Shown here one piece after another: positions 9,610 to 20,190 of a stretch of DNA of 64,000 nucleotides. The translations under genes and the position numbers were made by a program. The notes beneath the pieces were generated by a model. The model saw only the letters and a program-made list of their open reading frames with translations. It had not been told where the DNA came from and did no database searches. Positions within the stretch are counted from its first letter, which is position 1. Each line of letters opens with the position of its first letter. The DNA is from Odontocerum albicorne (taxonomy: Eukaryota; Arthropoda; Insecta; Trichoptera; Odontoceridae), in contig OX463842.1 in assembly GCA_949825065.1 (NCBI GenBank), positions 53,020,034-53,084,033 of the forward strand, in the 5' to 3' direction.

Positions 9610-10640
9610 ATAACAAAAAGCGGTAGTAATAATAAATTACAAAGTCATTGTTTAAAATTATTTAGCATAAATATGTATAATTTAAGTTCGATATATGTAT
9701 GAGTATCACAAAATATTACCAAAGCTTACCAAGAAGACTTACATAGGTAATTGTAGAATACTTATTTTATAGTAGTAAAGAACTTGGATTTGATTTCAGT
9801 GGAACACCGCTTACATAGAACAAAAAAATTGAATTTATCTGTTAATTATTTTGGTATTTTAAGAAGTTTTCTGTTCGAAAGATTGAAATTATATTGAAAT
9901 TTTATATAAAGCGAGCCATACTGAAATCGCTTTATATCGTGCATGTTTTTTCCAGTTCTTTCAGCATTTGGGAAACTGCGCAGAATCAAATAAATGTACA
10001 ATCTCTTAACAAAAACATTTGTATAAACTTCCTTTTAAAACCGAACCGGTTTTGCTGTGCACTTTCGAATTGTTCAGATGCTCACAGAACAAGAGGCTTC
10101 TTGAATAGATTCACTTTATTTGTGCACTCTGTGAGCTTAATATGTGTAGTGCATGCCTCTTCTACTAGGGAATGCAAAGTGGAGATCGGATTGCAGCCTT
10201 AGGAAGTTACCCTTAAGGGGTAACATGAGAATATGCTGCATAATTTCGCACATAACAAGATAGTTTCAGAGGTAACTCTGTTATTTCAGTTTATCGAACA
10301 CATCCTCATTCAAAAGTGTTTAGCATTTTTAAATCAAGATATTTTCTATTGGTATCCAATGATCACTCAATTCGTAATTTTCCCTATCTTTTCCATCACG
10401 GCAGGTCCCTTTTGAAGTAGGCAAAGAGAAATGGTATCCACTTTATTATATCCTAGCACAGATCATACGCTTCTATATGGTATATAAAAACTGTATGTTT
10501 CATACTAGTCTGCTCAACGACGTTGCATGCTTATTTTAAATAGGTAAAATGTGGATTTAAATCTTTTTGCATATAATTTCTTGTCCGGAAAGGAGTTTCG
10601 CATTACTCGGATATACGAGTATGTTGTAAAAATAAAATGT
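9610..10640. other. No supported gene
   Basis: A 102-codon open frame at 9894-10202 has no recognisable domain, and nothing else supports it. The rest is AT-rich. Confidence 0.4.
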
Positions 10641-11000
10641 TCGTTTCTAACTTTGTTCCAAACATGCTGACTGTATTGTGTGGCAATATATTATTATAAA
10701 ATATTATATTACCTTTCGCAACAATATACATTCTAGCATATAAATATATATTATTCAAATATTCTTAAGCTAATTTTTTTCGGCCATTTTACTAACCCAA
10801 ATTGCTTGAGTGTTTTTTTCGCGTCATTTTTAAGATGGAACAATAACGTAGAAATTAATTCTTTTTTCGGTGGTTGATGTTTTTTTTCTACTGCAAAGTA
10901 AAACAAACGTAACACACGATAAAAATAGTATGTGTAGTGTATGTCAACGATGTGCTAAGTAATTCTATGTCGAATACGGTTTAAAAATCTGTTATGAAGA
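10640..11000 (+). mobile_element. Degenerate mariner 5' region (family M2)
   Basis: This shares ttgttccaaacatgctga and then the ttttaagatggaacaa ... ctactgcaaagtaaaac track with 36740-36815 and 39600-39962. In the better copy this track translates as a mariner N-terminus. Here it is interrupted by stops. Confidence 0.45.
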
Positions 11001-11364
11001 AACGCCCATTTCTATTATTATATAATACTTCCATGTTAATTCACCAGAGAAATTGATTACTTTAAAACAATTTCTTACAAACATAAAGCTTTTATTTCAT
11101 AACCATTATTGGTATTCATAAATCTGTCTTGTATCACAGTGTACTTTAACAATATTTGAAAGAAAAAAAAAGAAAAACTATTGTATAATAAACGATAAAT
11201 CTCAAGAAAAATAGGAATGGGAATTGTATGGAAATTAACAGTGAGCAATATTTCGAGATAAATAAGGCTTTTATAGTTTATTTTTAAATAACAATATTAT
11301 TAAGGCACGTCTAATTACATTATGTGTACAATCGTGTGTGATGCGTTGGTATTTATTTAATTAC
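11001..11364. other. AT-rich stretch, nothing recognised
   Basis: No homology or array was seen. Confidence 0.4.
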
Positions 11365-11890
11365 TTATTTTTTCAAAACAGGCTTAGCCCAATTACTTTG
11401 AAAAATACAAGACGTTAAAAAAGAAGAAAAATTACATAGAAAAAAAATATATATAAAATTTAAAATAATGTTCGAGTATATGCATACGAGTATATACACA
11501 CAAACATATGATACACATATATTCACAGTCACTTAAGTATGTTGATGAGTGCTTTCTAACGCGCTCAATCTAAGAAGAAAATTTACTTTTGCTTTTGGTA
11601 ATGTGATATGAAATATGTCAATATCCGAAGCAGTCACGTTCAGAAGAGTTAAGGCCCTTCCAACAGGCATAGCGGCTGAAAGACCCTTCTTGTTGCGTAT
11701 GTTATTGAGAACAGTTCTTGCCGGCGCAGTCTAGTGTAAATGTCAGGAACATTTAACGCTAATCTTTGTAGTAATGCTGGACAGCTCACAACTCCTCTAA
11801 CGAGTTTGACAACGTATACCAGGAGACGCAGATCTCTTCTTACGAGTTATACCCGAGCATGCCCAGCAGAAACTGAGTACATACTCGTAA
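11365..11890 (-). pseudogene. LINE A, copy 2, C-terminal fragment
   Basis: This is nearly identical to 7315-7850: the 3' UTR (tcaaaacaggcttagccc), then the minus-strand C-terminal coding region with several small indels (for example near 11690 and 11835). The tail run is short, and the copy stops at about 11880, so it is shorter and more damaged than copy 1. Confidence 0.75.
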
Positions 11891-12049
11891 ATGATGCTTG
11901 TTCATACTGAGGAAGAAAATTTGAATTTTCACGCAGATAGTTAGAACAGTTTGGACTGTTCAACACTCTTCAGAGGATTGAAAAAAATGTGGAGGTTTCT
12001 TCAATGCTTTATTTTAAGCCATTTGTGTCTAGTACGATGTTTGAAATTA

Positions 12050-12380
12050 TATATATATATATATTTTTAAGATTGAAAATCAACGGCATACAAACATTTT
12101 GTAACCTCTCCAACATATCCAACAACTTATCTCTAGCATAGAGATTGCAAACATTTCCATAGTCAATTGTGGGCAAGATGAGACTTTGGGCAACAATAGA
12201 GAAAAATGTGTTATATCTTGAGAGAATGGAGAATCGCCAAGGTTTTGTGGCTTGTCAAGAATTCATCTACAAGGATTTATAGATTTTTAATATATTAAGA
12301 GCATACAACCGAAATCACACAGTCATCAATTTGAATAGATGGAAGGTATAATTGATCAGTCCTCAAAAGAGGATTTCCTC
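12050..12380 (-). pseudogene. LINE B fragment (RT thumb region)
   Basis: The minus strand gives a HIDYGNVCNLY-like block and LERLQNVCMPLIFN-like segments in several frames. These align with the region just upstream of the preserved LINE B C-terminus at 61744-62130. An (AT)n run at 12050-12064 lies at its edge. Many stops interrupt it. Confidence 0.5.
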
Positions 12381-12624
12381 TGATGACAACCAAATTAACA
12401 CTTCAATGGAAAATCACCAGCGTGTTACCACACAAGGATTTGTTGAAAAAATTAAAGAAAAACTACCGTTCACAAACATTTGGTGTAATTAAGCGTTTGA
12501 AGTTGACCAAAAAATACGTAATTTCTTTACGTGTAGTCAAAAACATTTCCTGTATGATACATTTTTTATTTTGGCTTTATTATCTTTTGAATTTATCAGA
12601 CTTTTGATGAATTATTTACTAAAC

Positions 12625-12980
12625 GTTAACCTTTTTCCATTAATTTTATCCCAGTTAATGTGAATTATCCTTATTATATTAATAGAAATATGACCATTAT
12701 TGACATTAAACACTTAAAAGGATTTTGTTCTCTCAATTATTTTGGAACAGATAAAATGTGCGTTCGGTAATTTTGCATGTATATTTTCATATGTGAAGAA
12801 GTCTGACTTTGGTTATATAAACCTTTAAATTTATCAAGCCTCCGACCAACTACCCACTGACCTGAAATTGCCCTTTTTAATTTGATTCCTCCCAGTTTAC
12901 GCAATGTTCTCCAGTTTATGTGAATAATTTCTAATTTTATTAATAGAAACATGATTATTATTGACTCTGACATTTACGGA
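12625..12980. repeat. Diverged direct repeat, two units of about 85 bp
   Basis: 12630-12710 and 12872-12975 share ttaatagaaayatgaccattattgac-like blocks about 250 bp apart. The sequence between is unrecognised. Confidence 0.5.
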
Positions 12981-13212
12981 TTTTGTTTGAAGCTTAACAA
13001 AGGCGTTTTCAATAAAGTTAAGTGAAGCCAATTCGAACCATGCCTCAGCAGTTTCCAAATATCGTCACCCAGCATGCTTAGTTGGATATCTGAACTAGGG
13101 AAAAACCAACTAATTGAATTTATACACCATATTTAGGTAATTTTGGATTTAAATATTGAAGAAAATATATGGATCCACTTATTTATCTAATGGATGACAA
13201 ATAAAAAAAACA

Positions 13213-14122
13213 GGTGCGTGAGACTCTCGCGCGGTAGAAGTGAAACTTCTTAGCTCCTACAAAATGTTGATTTTATGTATTGCTTTTGTTCGATTTGTTA
13301 ACGATTTTTATTATTTATTTTTTCAGGATAAGGAAATGGTTATGTGGAATTCAGTTCAAGAAAATTTCTTTTAAATAAATAAAAAAATATTATTCTTATT
13401 ATTTTTAATAATAAATAATTATTTTAATAATAATATAATACACTTAATAGTATTAAATTTATATTCTTTAATGTTGAATGTATATTAATATTTTGATGTC
13501 ATTATTAATTATTAAATGAATTATTTTTAAATATTTATTAAATAATTTATTTATTATTATTTTATTTAATATTATTTTTATTATTGTATTATTATATTAT
13601 TTTTAATATTGTATATTATCAATAATGTATTATTATTAATATTATTATATTATATTTTTATTTATTTTATATTATAATTAATTATATTATAATAATAATG
13701 TTATTATTAACATTATATATTAATAATATAAATATTTTTTATAATGATATAATTACATATTAAATATAAATAACATATTAAATAAATATTTAAATAAATA
13801 TTAAATAAAATTAATAAATATTAAATACATATATAAATAAAAAAATAATATATGACAAAAAAATATATTTTTTTTTTGTTAAATAATAACAACAAATAAT
13901 AATTTTAGTAATAGTATAATACACTTAATAATATTAAAATAATATTAATTATTATTAATATTAAATAATTATTAATATTAAAATAATTAATAATAATTTA
14001 TTAATAAATAAAATATTTAATAATTATAAATAATAATTTAAATATAATAAAATAATATACAGTTTCACTGTTCGTGGCGTTCAGGCCAATTTGCCCAACC
14101 GCGCCTATAGAAGTTTCACTTC
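13213..14122. mobile_element. TIR element M3, copy 1, with A/T-filled core
   Basis: The left end is tgcgtgagactctcgcgcgg followed by AAGTGAAACTTCT (13238-13250). The right end carries its reverse complement AGAAGTTTCACTT (14109-14121) after ggcgttcaggccaatttg. The same two ends, in the same order, flank about 480 bp at 43667-44171. This copy is longer because its centre is an almost pure A/T tract. There is no transposase frame, so it is a non-autonomous element of unknown superfamily. Confidence 0.6.
13375..14060. repeat. Near-pure A/T low-complexity tract
   Basis: About 690 bases consist almost only of A and T, built from taat, ttatta and aaat motifs in both orientations with many short palindromes. 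G and C are very rare. It lies inside element M3. Confidence 0.85.
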
Positions 14123-14368
14123 AAAAACTTCATCGAGAAACTCTATTACTAAGTGATTATTGAGGTTAATTTTTTACCTTAAGAGATAAATTGAAATATG
14201 CAACTGCATATATTATATATTGAAGAAAAATTATTAACCAAGTTCATAGGTAAAGACATTTTCTACATTCTTAACATTTTTTTACGTTTCTTTTAATAAA
14301 TTAAGTGTGGCTTAAGGAATTATAATATGCACGTATAGTATATGCTAATGTAGCAAACGTATAACAAG

Positions 14369-14745
14369 TATTGGGTGTTAACATAAGTTGTGTCCATTTT
14401 TTTTTTCAATTTAAAAATGAGCACCAAAAGTAAAACAAAATGGTAAAGGTTATACGTCATTCGAAAGAAAATGTTCTTCTCTACAAGATATTGTGTTTGC
14501 TTTTACGTTACATATATTATTTTATTTGATTACAAGCCTTCAAATTGGAATGTCAAGTAAACGAAAGTGAGCATTTTCGACGCCTCCTTCTGTTCGCGTT
14601 CAATCGAGGGAATAAAGCTGCCAAAGCTGCTCGCGATATTTGCGAAGTGTACGGTGAAGATGATATGAATGAAAGGACAGCTCGTCGATGGTTTTTGGGT
14701 TTCAAAGACGGTAATTTAGACCTAAAAGATATGGATTACTTTTGA
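14369..14745 (+). mobile_element. mariner 5' end with transposase N-terminus
   Basis: TATTGGGTGTTAACATAAGT at 14369 resembles a mariner TIR preceded by TA. About 170 bp of 5' leader precedes the coding start. The element breaks off after the DNA-binding domain. Confidence 0.65.
14545..14745 (+). pseudogene. mariner transposase N-terminal fragment
   Basis: The 66-codon frame reads SEHFRRLLLFAFNRGNKAAK, AARDICEVYGEDDMNERTAR, then RWFLGFKDGNLDL. This is the double helix-turn-helix region of mariner/SETMAR-type transposases. It ends within a few codons after GNLDL, and the DDD catalytic domain is missing. The surviving piece has no internal stop, so it may be a fairly recent truncation. Confidence 0.8.
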
Positions 14746-14889
14746 ATACTTCTTAAAAGTAACCTTAATATATATTTCCCGGTACTTTTTACACTAATGA
14801 GTTTTTTAATCGATTGATTTTAGCCATTCGTACTTAACTTTTTCATGACTTAAACTTTGTTTTTTTATTTTACAAATACTCAGTTCTCC

Positions 14890-15145
14890 TCCAGTGCTGC
14901 CGAGAATCAGTGAAAGGACAAGAATGGAGGTCGGAGGCTACAGAACTGGGATAATGAGTTTACCAGTTTAATCGCTTAACGTTCCGAAGACGTCACAGCC
15001 CAGAGTAATGGGGCTAAAATAGTTGATGGCCTTTCCCTCAGATTAGCAGCTAAGTCCTCCAACTGAGCGCACTTCCAATAATCCCCCACCCCCACCCCCA
15101 CCCCGCCTCACCACCGCCTGCCGCGCCACAGGTACGCGTGCTTCA
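14890..15145. other. GC-richer unique segment with CCCCCA runs
   Basis: This is clearly richer in G and C than its surroundings, with a C-rich run (cccccacccccacccccacc) near 15088. No frame, repeat copy or RNA gene was recognised. It could be a conserved non-coding or regulatory block, but the sequence alone does not show that. Confidence 0.35.
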
Positions 15146-15404
15146 ACTTTTACTATATTTTATGCTTAAGTGTTGTATAATACCTTTGGTATTATACTTG
15201 TGGTACTTTGGATATTGTTGAATTATCGCTTTCTGTTGGTGAAATCTAATTTATTGCCAAAATTAAGATCTTTTTTGATATTTATTAAAAGGTTTTAAAA
15301 ATCTGAAAAGACACATTTTAAATTACAAGTTATTTAAAACTTTTCAACAGTTTCTAAAACTTATAAAAAAGATTTAAATAAAACATTGATCTTAAATTGG
15401 ACAC

Positions 15405-15967
15405 TACTTACAGGAGATTTGAAGAAAAAAATGCATTTATTCCAACAATTGTGTGCAATGCTACAAAACAGTTTTTATTCCAGCAAATGTGTAACTGATT
15501 CCAGAGTCGCACTGCATGGACAGTTAAGGATGACGTAAAAAAAGAGGAGAGTTGAACTAGAAAGGCCAATATGCAATCTCTGTTTGAGCGTAGCGCTAAT
15601 CCATGATTGGAAAGACGATGAAAATTTTCGGCGAGATAAAAGGGGGCGGCGGGACAGTTAAGAATATTATACAATAGTGACAGTTTGTGAGTTTGGCATC
15701 TATTTCTAACATTCAACCAGTTCAATGCTTTCTGGTATGAAGTTATATGATCGTACTTTCGTAGGTTGAAAATAAATCTTCAACACACATTTTGAAGACG
15801 CAGTAATTTGTCAAGCTTTTCCTCTGTATTTCTTGTGACAGTAAGCATAAACCTAGTCGCTTACCGCATTTCTTGTGACAGTTAGCATAAACCTTGTCAC
15901 TTACCGCATTCTTAAATGGATCAGCATAAATAGTTGATTTACAGCAACTTTTATTATTAGTTCGCAT
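15405..15967 (-). pseudogene. LINE B C-terminal relic, copy 1
   Basis: The minus strand reads EEKLDKLLRLQNVC, a stop, FIFNLRKYDHITSYQKALNW, then LNVRNRCQTHKLSLLYNILN and SLTVHAVRLWNQL. These match the C-terminal domain of CR1/jockey-type LINEs (the LWNxLP-like end). Against the copy at 61744-62130 it lacks the final KKRLKNLL block and has a TGA near 15785. Two 37-bp direct repeats (15838-15912) interrupt the 5' side. Confidence 0.75.
15836..15914. repeat. Two-copy 37-bp tandem repeat
   Basis: The unit ttcttgtgacagtaagcataaacc ... cttaccgcat occurs twice with three or four differences. Confidence 0.8.
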
Positions 15968-16222
15968 TGAACGATCATGACTTCTCCATATGCTTTAAAA
16001 GTGAATATAAACCTGGCAAATGACCATGGACAAACATTTTTAAAGTACTGCAATAACTAGATAGTATGTTTTTATTATGGAAACATTTTTATACAGTACG
16101 TTGAGTTCTTTTAAACCTATATGAGTACTCGTATGTGTGTAATTAAAATATTAGAACTTTAGATATTCGTAGTTATGAAAATCTCAACTATTTTCGTAGT
16201 TATGAAAATATAACATTTATAT

Positions 16223-16445
16223 TGTATTGAGTCAGATGAAGAAGAGCATGTTGAAATGGTTAAAGCATGTACAACAAATATATGGTGCAATACGTGGTAG
16301 AGGAAGACCTACAAAAGTATGATGGGATCACGTATGTTATATTACATGTTGAAAGAATAAAATGTTAAAAGTCAGAGAAATTGCAGGAGTTGTATGAGGT
16401 GTGTGTATGTAGGTAAGAGGCAAAAAAAGTCTGGTGATCGTCTCT
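16223..16445 (+). pseudogene. LINE D C-terminal fragment (holds the empty target site)
   Basis: The track MKKSMLKWLKHVQQ, RGRGRPTKV and then KVREIAGVV can be read with frame changes. The stretch gtcagagaaattgcaggagttgtatgagg (16371-16399) is uninterrupted here. The paralogous copy at 57441-57995 carries a solo LTR at exactly this point. Confidence 0.6.
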
Positions 16446-16586
16446 CTCTGTATATCTCAATTTTACGACACCTATACGCATATCCATAAATGGAGCAAAA
16501 TCATATTTATAAAAAAACATATACGAAGTAGCCAAAAAAAATCAAGGTACATAAAGACAGCTTTTTACACTGAGTTTAATCTCCAG

Positions 16587-16994
16587 AATTTCTTATTTAA
16601 AGGGAAAGGCAAAAATGGAATACTTAGCAACGGTAGTGCGTATAAACTTTTATGTGCTGACTGTGATAATTTATATATAAGAAAGACAGGAAGATCTTTT
16701 TTAAAGATATTTTGTGAACACAAATCCGCCTTAACAAATCCTGTAATTTATTCTGAAATGGCTAATCATTGTTACCGTAAAAACCATACGTTTTCGATCG
16801 ATGATGCTAAATTCTTACATATCAGTAGTAACGGAAATACATTGGACAGGTTAGAGACCCTAGAAATTTCTAAGTCAGTGCATCCAGGTGAACATCTGGC
16901 AAATACATATACTCCCAGAATCTCGCCGCTGCTCGCTGAAGTTGTCTCCTGCCTCCCTTCACCCATAATCCCCAGCCCGAATGTTTACCGTTAG
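16587..16994 (+). pseudogene. PLE1 GIY-YIG endonuclease domain, degenerate
   Basis: Residues in order: SNGSAYKLLCADCDNLYIRK, TGRSFLKIFCEH, FSIDDAKFLHI, then LDRLETLEISK and a Pro-rich tail ending SPNVYR. This is the layout of Penelope-like endonucleases (GIYKL ... CxxxYIGxTGRSF ... REH ... LEELEI). Here GIY has become SAY, YIG has become YIR, and the expected catalytic Arg in the helix after TGRSF is Ile, so it should be inactive. The open frame extends upstream to 16434 only by chance, because that part is LINE D sequence. Confidence 0.75.
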
Positions 16995-17043
16995 AAGTGT
17001 GTATGTCGGTACCAGTTCGAAATGAATTCAGTCTTGTTTTCGC

Positions 17044-17096
17044 CGCCCTGATGATGAGGTGAACACCTGGAAACCGGTAGGGTTATACCGTTATAT
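17044..17096 (+). ncRNA. Hammerhead-ribozyme-like motif of PLE1
   Basis: CTGATGA (17048-17054) is followed by a small stem AGGT/ACCT with loop gaac (17057-17068), then GAAA (17070-17073) and CCGGT ... ACCG, which can pair. This order (CUGANGA, stem II, GAAA, stem III) is the hammerhead core, and Penelope-like elements are known to carry such motifs. Stem III has a bulge and no good stem I was found, so self-cleavage is uncertain. Confidence 0.45.
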
Positions 17097-17240
17097 AAAG
17101 TGGAATAAACAGTGTTTGATAAAACAAATTACAATCACTAATACATAAGTTTTTTTATGAACGATAATAGAAGCACGTAAAGGAAGTGCGTCAGTCGTTT
17201 TAGTTCAAAAGAATTGTGAATAAGATAACTATATGTTGTT

Positions 17241-17395
17241 TATAGTTAAGGCATTAACGTTGTGGAGGTTTAAAGACATTGTAATTTATATTTATCAAAC
17301 ACTGTTTATTCCACTTTTTTGTGACGGTATAACCCTACCGGTTTCAAGGCTTTCACATCATCTTCAGGGGAGCGGAAACAAGACGCCAAGGTTAA
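17241..17395 (-). mobile_element. PLE1 3' end, inverted relative to 16587-17135
   Basis: The minus strand holds CTGAAGATGATG, GAAACCGGTAGGG, the tttgataaa block and the far terminus that reads ccttaactata. Together with the upstream plus-strand copy it makes a tail-to-tail pair about 100-150 bp apart. Confidence 0.7.
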
Positions 17396-17570
17396 AAACA
17401 AATCGATGGAGAAATCCAATTTTTTTTTAAATGAAAGAGTGGAAAAGCAAAATGAAAAAATGATAAATAAATCTAATAAGAATAAGAAGGTTTGAAAAAC
17501 TATGACTTGATAATAATGATTGTAATAAAAGACAATACGGAATGAAGTGATAAGGGTTGAATATGAACTG

Positions 17571-17895
17571 AAGGTCGGTGTGTTGAGTTAGATATGAAGA
17601 GCAATTTGAGATGGTTTGGTCACATGTCACAAATGAATGAAGAAATTGTAAGAAAACAAATACAAAGTGCCAATGAGAGTAGAACGCGAGATCAAGGAAA
17701 GTTTTGTTGGATCAAGTGTGATATTTTAAAAGAAAAAAAAATTAAAGTTTGTCATAGAAAACGTAGGAGCTATGTATCAAGGTGTATGGTTGTAGAAGAG
17801 GCGAAAATATATGTTGTGATAGGACAGTCTGGAGCTTTCTCATTTCTGCCTACTTCAACAGGAAGACTGCGTGATGGTATGTATAGTTTAAAAAT
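17571..17895 (+). pseudogene. LINE D C-terminal domain, best copy
   Basis: The frame reads MKSNLRWFGHMSQMNEEIVR, then KQIQSANESRTRDQG, WIKCDILKEKKIKV, and ends VVEEAKIYVVIGQSGAFSF, LPTSTGRLRDGMYS. It is the C-terminal tail of an RTE-like non-LTR element, after the RT palm (which is missing). The tail block is repeated in degraded form at 18008-18110. The open frame runs past the homologous part to 18010. Confidence 0.65.
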
Positions 17896-18007
17896 AATAT
17901 TTAAAGTGCTATTCATAAAGCTTTGTCATTATGGTTGGATGAAAAAAAAATATTTTGGAAAAATGAAATGTAAGGAGAAAGAGAAGAAGCTGTATGAGAA
18001 TTTGTAT

Positions 18008-18110
18008 TGATGTAGAAGAAACGAAATATCTATGTCAAGATAGAAATTTCTAGTGCTCTGCCTTCTCTGTCTACCTCGACAGGTAAATGACCTGATGGTA
18101 TATATCTAAA
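18008..18110 (+). pseudogene. LINE D tail, duplicate piece
   Basis: This reads DVEETKYLCQDR, then CSAFSVYLDR and a YIS-like end, and matches the last 30 residues of the copy ending at 17895. It contains stops. Confidence 0.5.
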
Positions 18111-18224
18111 AAAAATAACAATATCATTGTATAGTTTTTAATCATGTTTGTTATTCGAATAAAAAAATTAGTTTTGATAAATACGTTTATAAAAATGGTG
18201 TTTAAAAATATTCACACAACAAAT

Positions 18225-19000
18225 TCAATGTACCCCCGCGCGAATCGCTCAGGTTTAAGCGCGTCATTTCGCCCAGGCTAAAAGGCATATTTTATTAGGC
18301 GCGTGTGTTTCATAATGCTCACATAAAACCGTTATTACGAAATATATATCTCTTTTTATACTGTTGAAATGTCACCTGGCTGCTGGTTGCTTTATCCTGG
18401 CGAGAGCTCGGCTGTAAATTTAGGTGCTGCTTCTCTTTTCCTTGCCTACCTTTTTCCTGTTTCTCTTTTACCCTGTTCCCTATTCCCGAGTCCTCTTTTC
18501 CCCTGCATCCAGAGTTGGAGCGACTCCCTGACGGCCTCTATTGGCCCGAAAGAAATGACTTCGTAAAAACTCAAGTCGGGCCTCGAGATATTTTAAGTGC
18601 CACGTAAAAGGGAGCACAAATAAAGTGTGAAAAAGAGAATGGAGGTGAACTGAGATGAGTGGAGTAGAATGGGGGTGGTATAAAGACGAAAATGAAGAGA
18701 TAACTCCCGTCCCCTCAGCACCGAGCTCGGAACAAAGGGAAAAGCACGCGAAATATTCCAAATAAACGATACTAACGGCTTTGTGTTGATGCAGGAAGAA
18801 AAATAAAAGGAATTGCGTGAATTCATACGATGCAAATCTTCTTGCCCAATAAACGAGAAAACTTGCTGAGATGTGGGATTCCCCTCACAGGGCCTCAATC
18901 GGAGAATTCATTATTACTCCTTTTTTTCGGGCGAGAGATGAAGCGCTGAGCGGAAATTTGGAGTGTTATTAAAGTGATGTCTTTGAGGTTGCCAGCTTCT
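18225..19000. other. GC-richer unique block, no gene assigned
   Basis: Base composition rises sharply (for example ctcgggcctcgagatatt, cggcctctattggcccgaaa), and no part is found elsewhere in the window. Open frames on both strands (18369-18566 plus; 18480-18898 minus) have no recognisable domain and overlap one another. A conserved regulatory block or an untranslated exon of a flanking gene is possible, but I see no decisive sign. Confidence 0.35.
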
Positions 19001-19508
19001 GCTTCGTTATTTATATATTTAATAAAAAAGTGGTGTTCAGTGCTGAATAGGAAACTTAATTTAAAATTCTTACATTAAATAATAAACTCATTTTTGTTAC
19101 AACTTAACAAGGGAAACTCGTAAATGAAAAACCATTTAAAATTTTTAAAAAAGATATATTTGTTCGACGAAAGAGTTAAAATTTTAAATGATTAGATAGC
19201 ACATGTGCTTTTTATGCATTAATTAAAAAAAAAACACTTTGATTTTTATCTATGTAAAATGAGTATTTTTATGGTCTAACGTAAATTAACACGCTTTCTC
19301 CAATTAAGATAGTAAAAACTTAAATTGTTTAAGTTTTAGAAACTTTTTTAAATTGTTACAAAATAAAATACCTGAAAATTGGTATGCACTCTTATGCCAT
19401 CTGTATATATTATATTATAATGCGATTTATGTCATTAACATGTCAAAGGACAAAACAAATTAAGCCCTATTTGTTTATGCTTTATAACTCATTTCGTTCA
19501 TACCCGTG
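19001..19508. other. AT-rich stretch, nothing recognised
   Basis: No homology, array or inverted repeat was seen. Confidence 0.4.
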
Positions 19509-19509
19509 T

Positions 19510-20190
19510 TCAATTATGACATCATTTCGGACCATCAATTGTACTACATGTTTCTAGTAGGAGGCAACAGAGATCACCCTACATTCATTTCAATCAAGTC
19601 TTGCCCAGATCATGCAGTCCCAATATTCAGACAAACAAGCATGTATTGTGAATCTTGTATATCCCCACAATCGCATTCAATGCTACTTTCGTTCAATGAA
19701 CCCCATATCTGCATGTTCACCTTGCATCTAGTCACCCTTTCTTGGAGTCTTTTGTGATCTTCTAGTAGGTTGAGACAGTTCGTCTCTAGAAGTCATCTTT
19801 TCCGAGAACTTCATCCAGTAGTCAAGTATTTTTTCTTTCCATTTCAGAAAACGCATTTTATCCTAAGGAATCGTCAGTTCTTAGGGTCTCTTCGTGATTT
19901 TAATCTCGATCTGGTTAATTGACGACTATGTAAAGAGAATTTTGGGTCCAGGATTTATTTCCTTCTTTCTACGTTAGCTGCAATACTTCTACGGTTCTCA
20001 GGTGGGGTGATACCGATCAATTGGTATATTTTTATCACTGGTTTTATTTTTAAGCATCTTGTTATTACTAACCCGATATTATTCACAGCGACGTCAACCT
20101 GTCTACCATTTGAAGAATCACTCCAAACTGGCACTCCATACTCTGCCGCTGACTAGCAAAGTCTAAGAGCTGACACTCTTAATAATTGTG
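19510..20190 (-). pseudogene. Jockey-type LINE ORF2 C-terminal relic
   Basis: The minus strand reads AEYGVPVWSDSSNGRQVDVA, VITRCLKIKPVIKIYQLIG and ITPPENRRSIAANVERRK. After many stops come RLQERVTRCKVNMQIWG and ECDCGDIQDSQYMLVC. This is the post-RT region of jockey/R1-type elements: the APVW and TPxxKLxxLxGIxPPxxRR blocks, then the CDCG ... C zinc-binding-like end. All the main blocks are still readable across more than four frame changes. Confidence 0.65.

Larger units (their letters stand above)
16587..17135 (+). mobile_element. Penelope-like element PLE1, 3' part
   Basis: The C-terminal coding region with a GIY-YIG-type domain is followed by a 3' segment of about 140 bp. That segment holds a hammerhead-like motif (17048-17073) and the terminal tttgataaaacaaatt. 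Other copies are at 37045-37395 (minus) and 63918-64000 (plus). The RT domain is missing, so the copy is 5'-truncated. Confidence 0.75.

Noticed and set aside
9894..10202. 102-codon open frame
   Set aside because: No recognisable domain, no start context and no neighbouring gene. This length is expected by chance in 64 kb.
16434..16994. A 186-codon frame as an intact gene
   Set aside because: Its first third is LINE D sequence and only the rest is Penelope-like, so the frame is an accidental fusion of two relics.
18369..18898. Overlapping 65-101 codon frames on both strands as possible genes
   Set aside because: They overlap on opposite strands and have no domain, signal or splice context. 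GC content alone explains the open frames.
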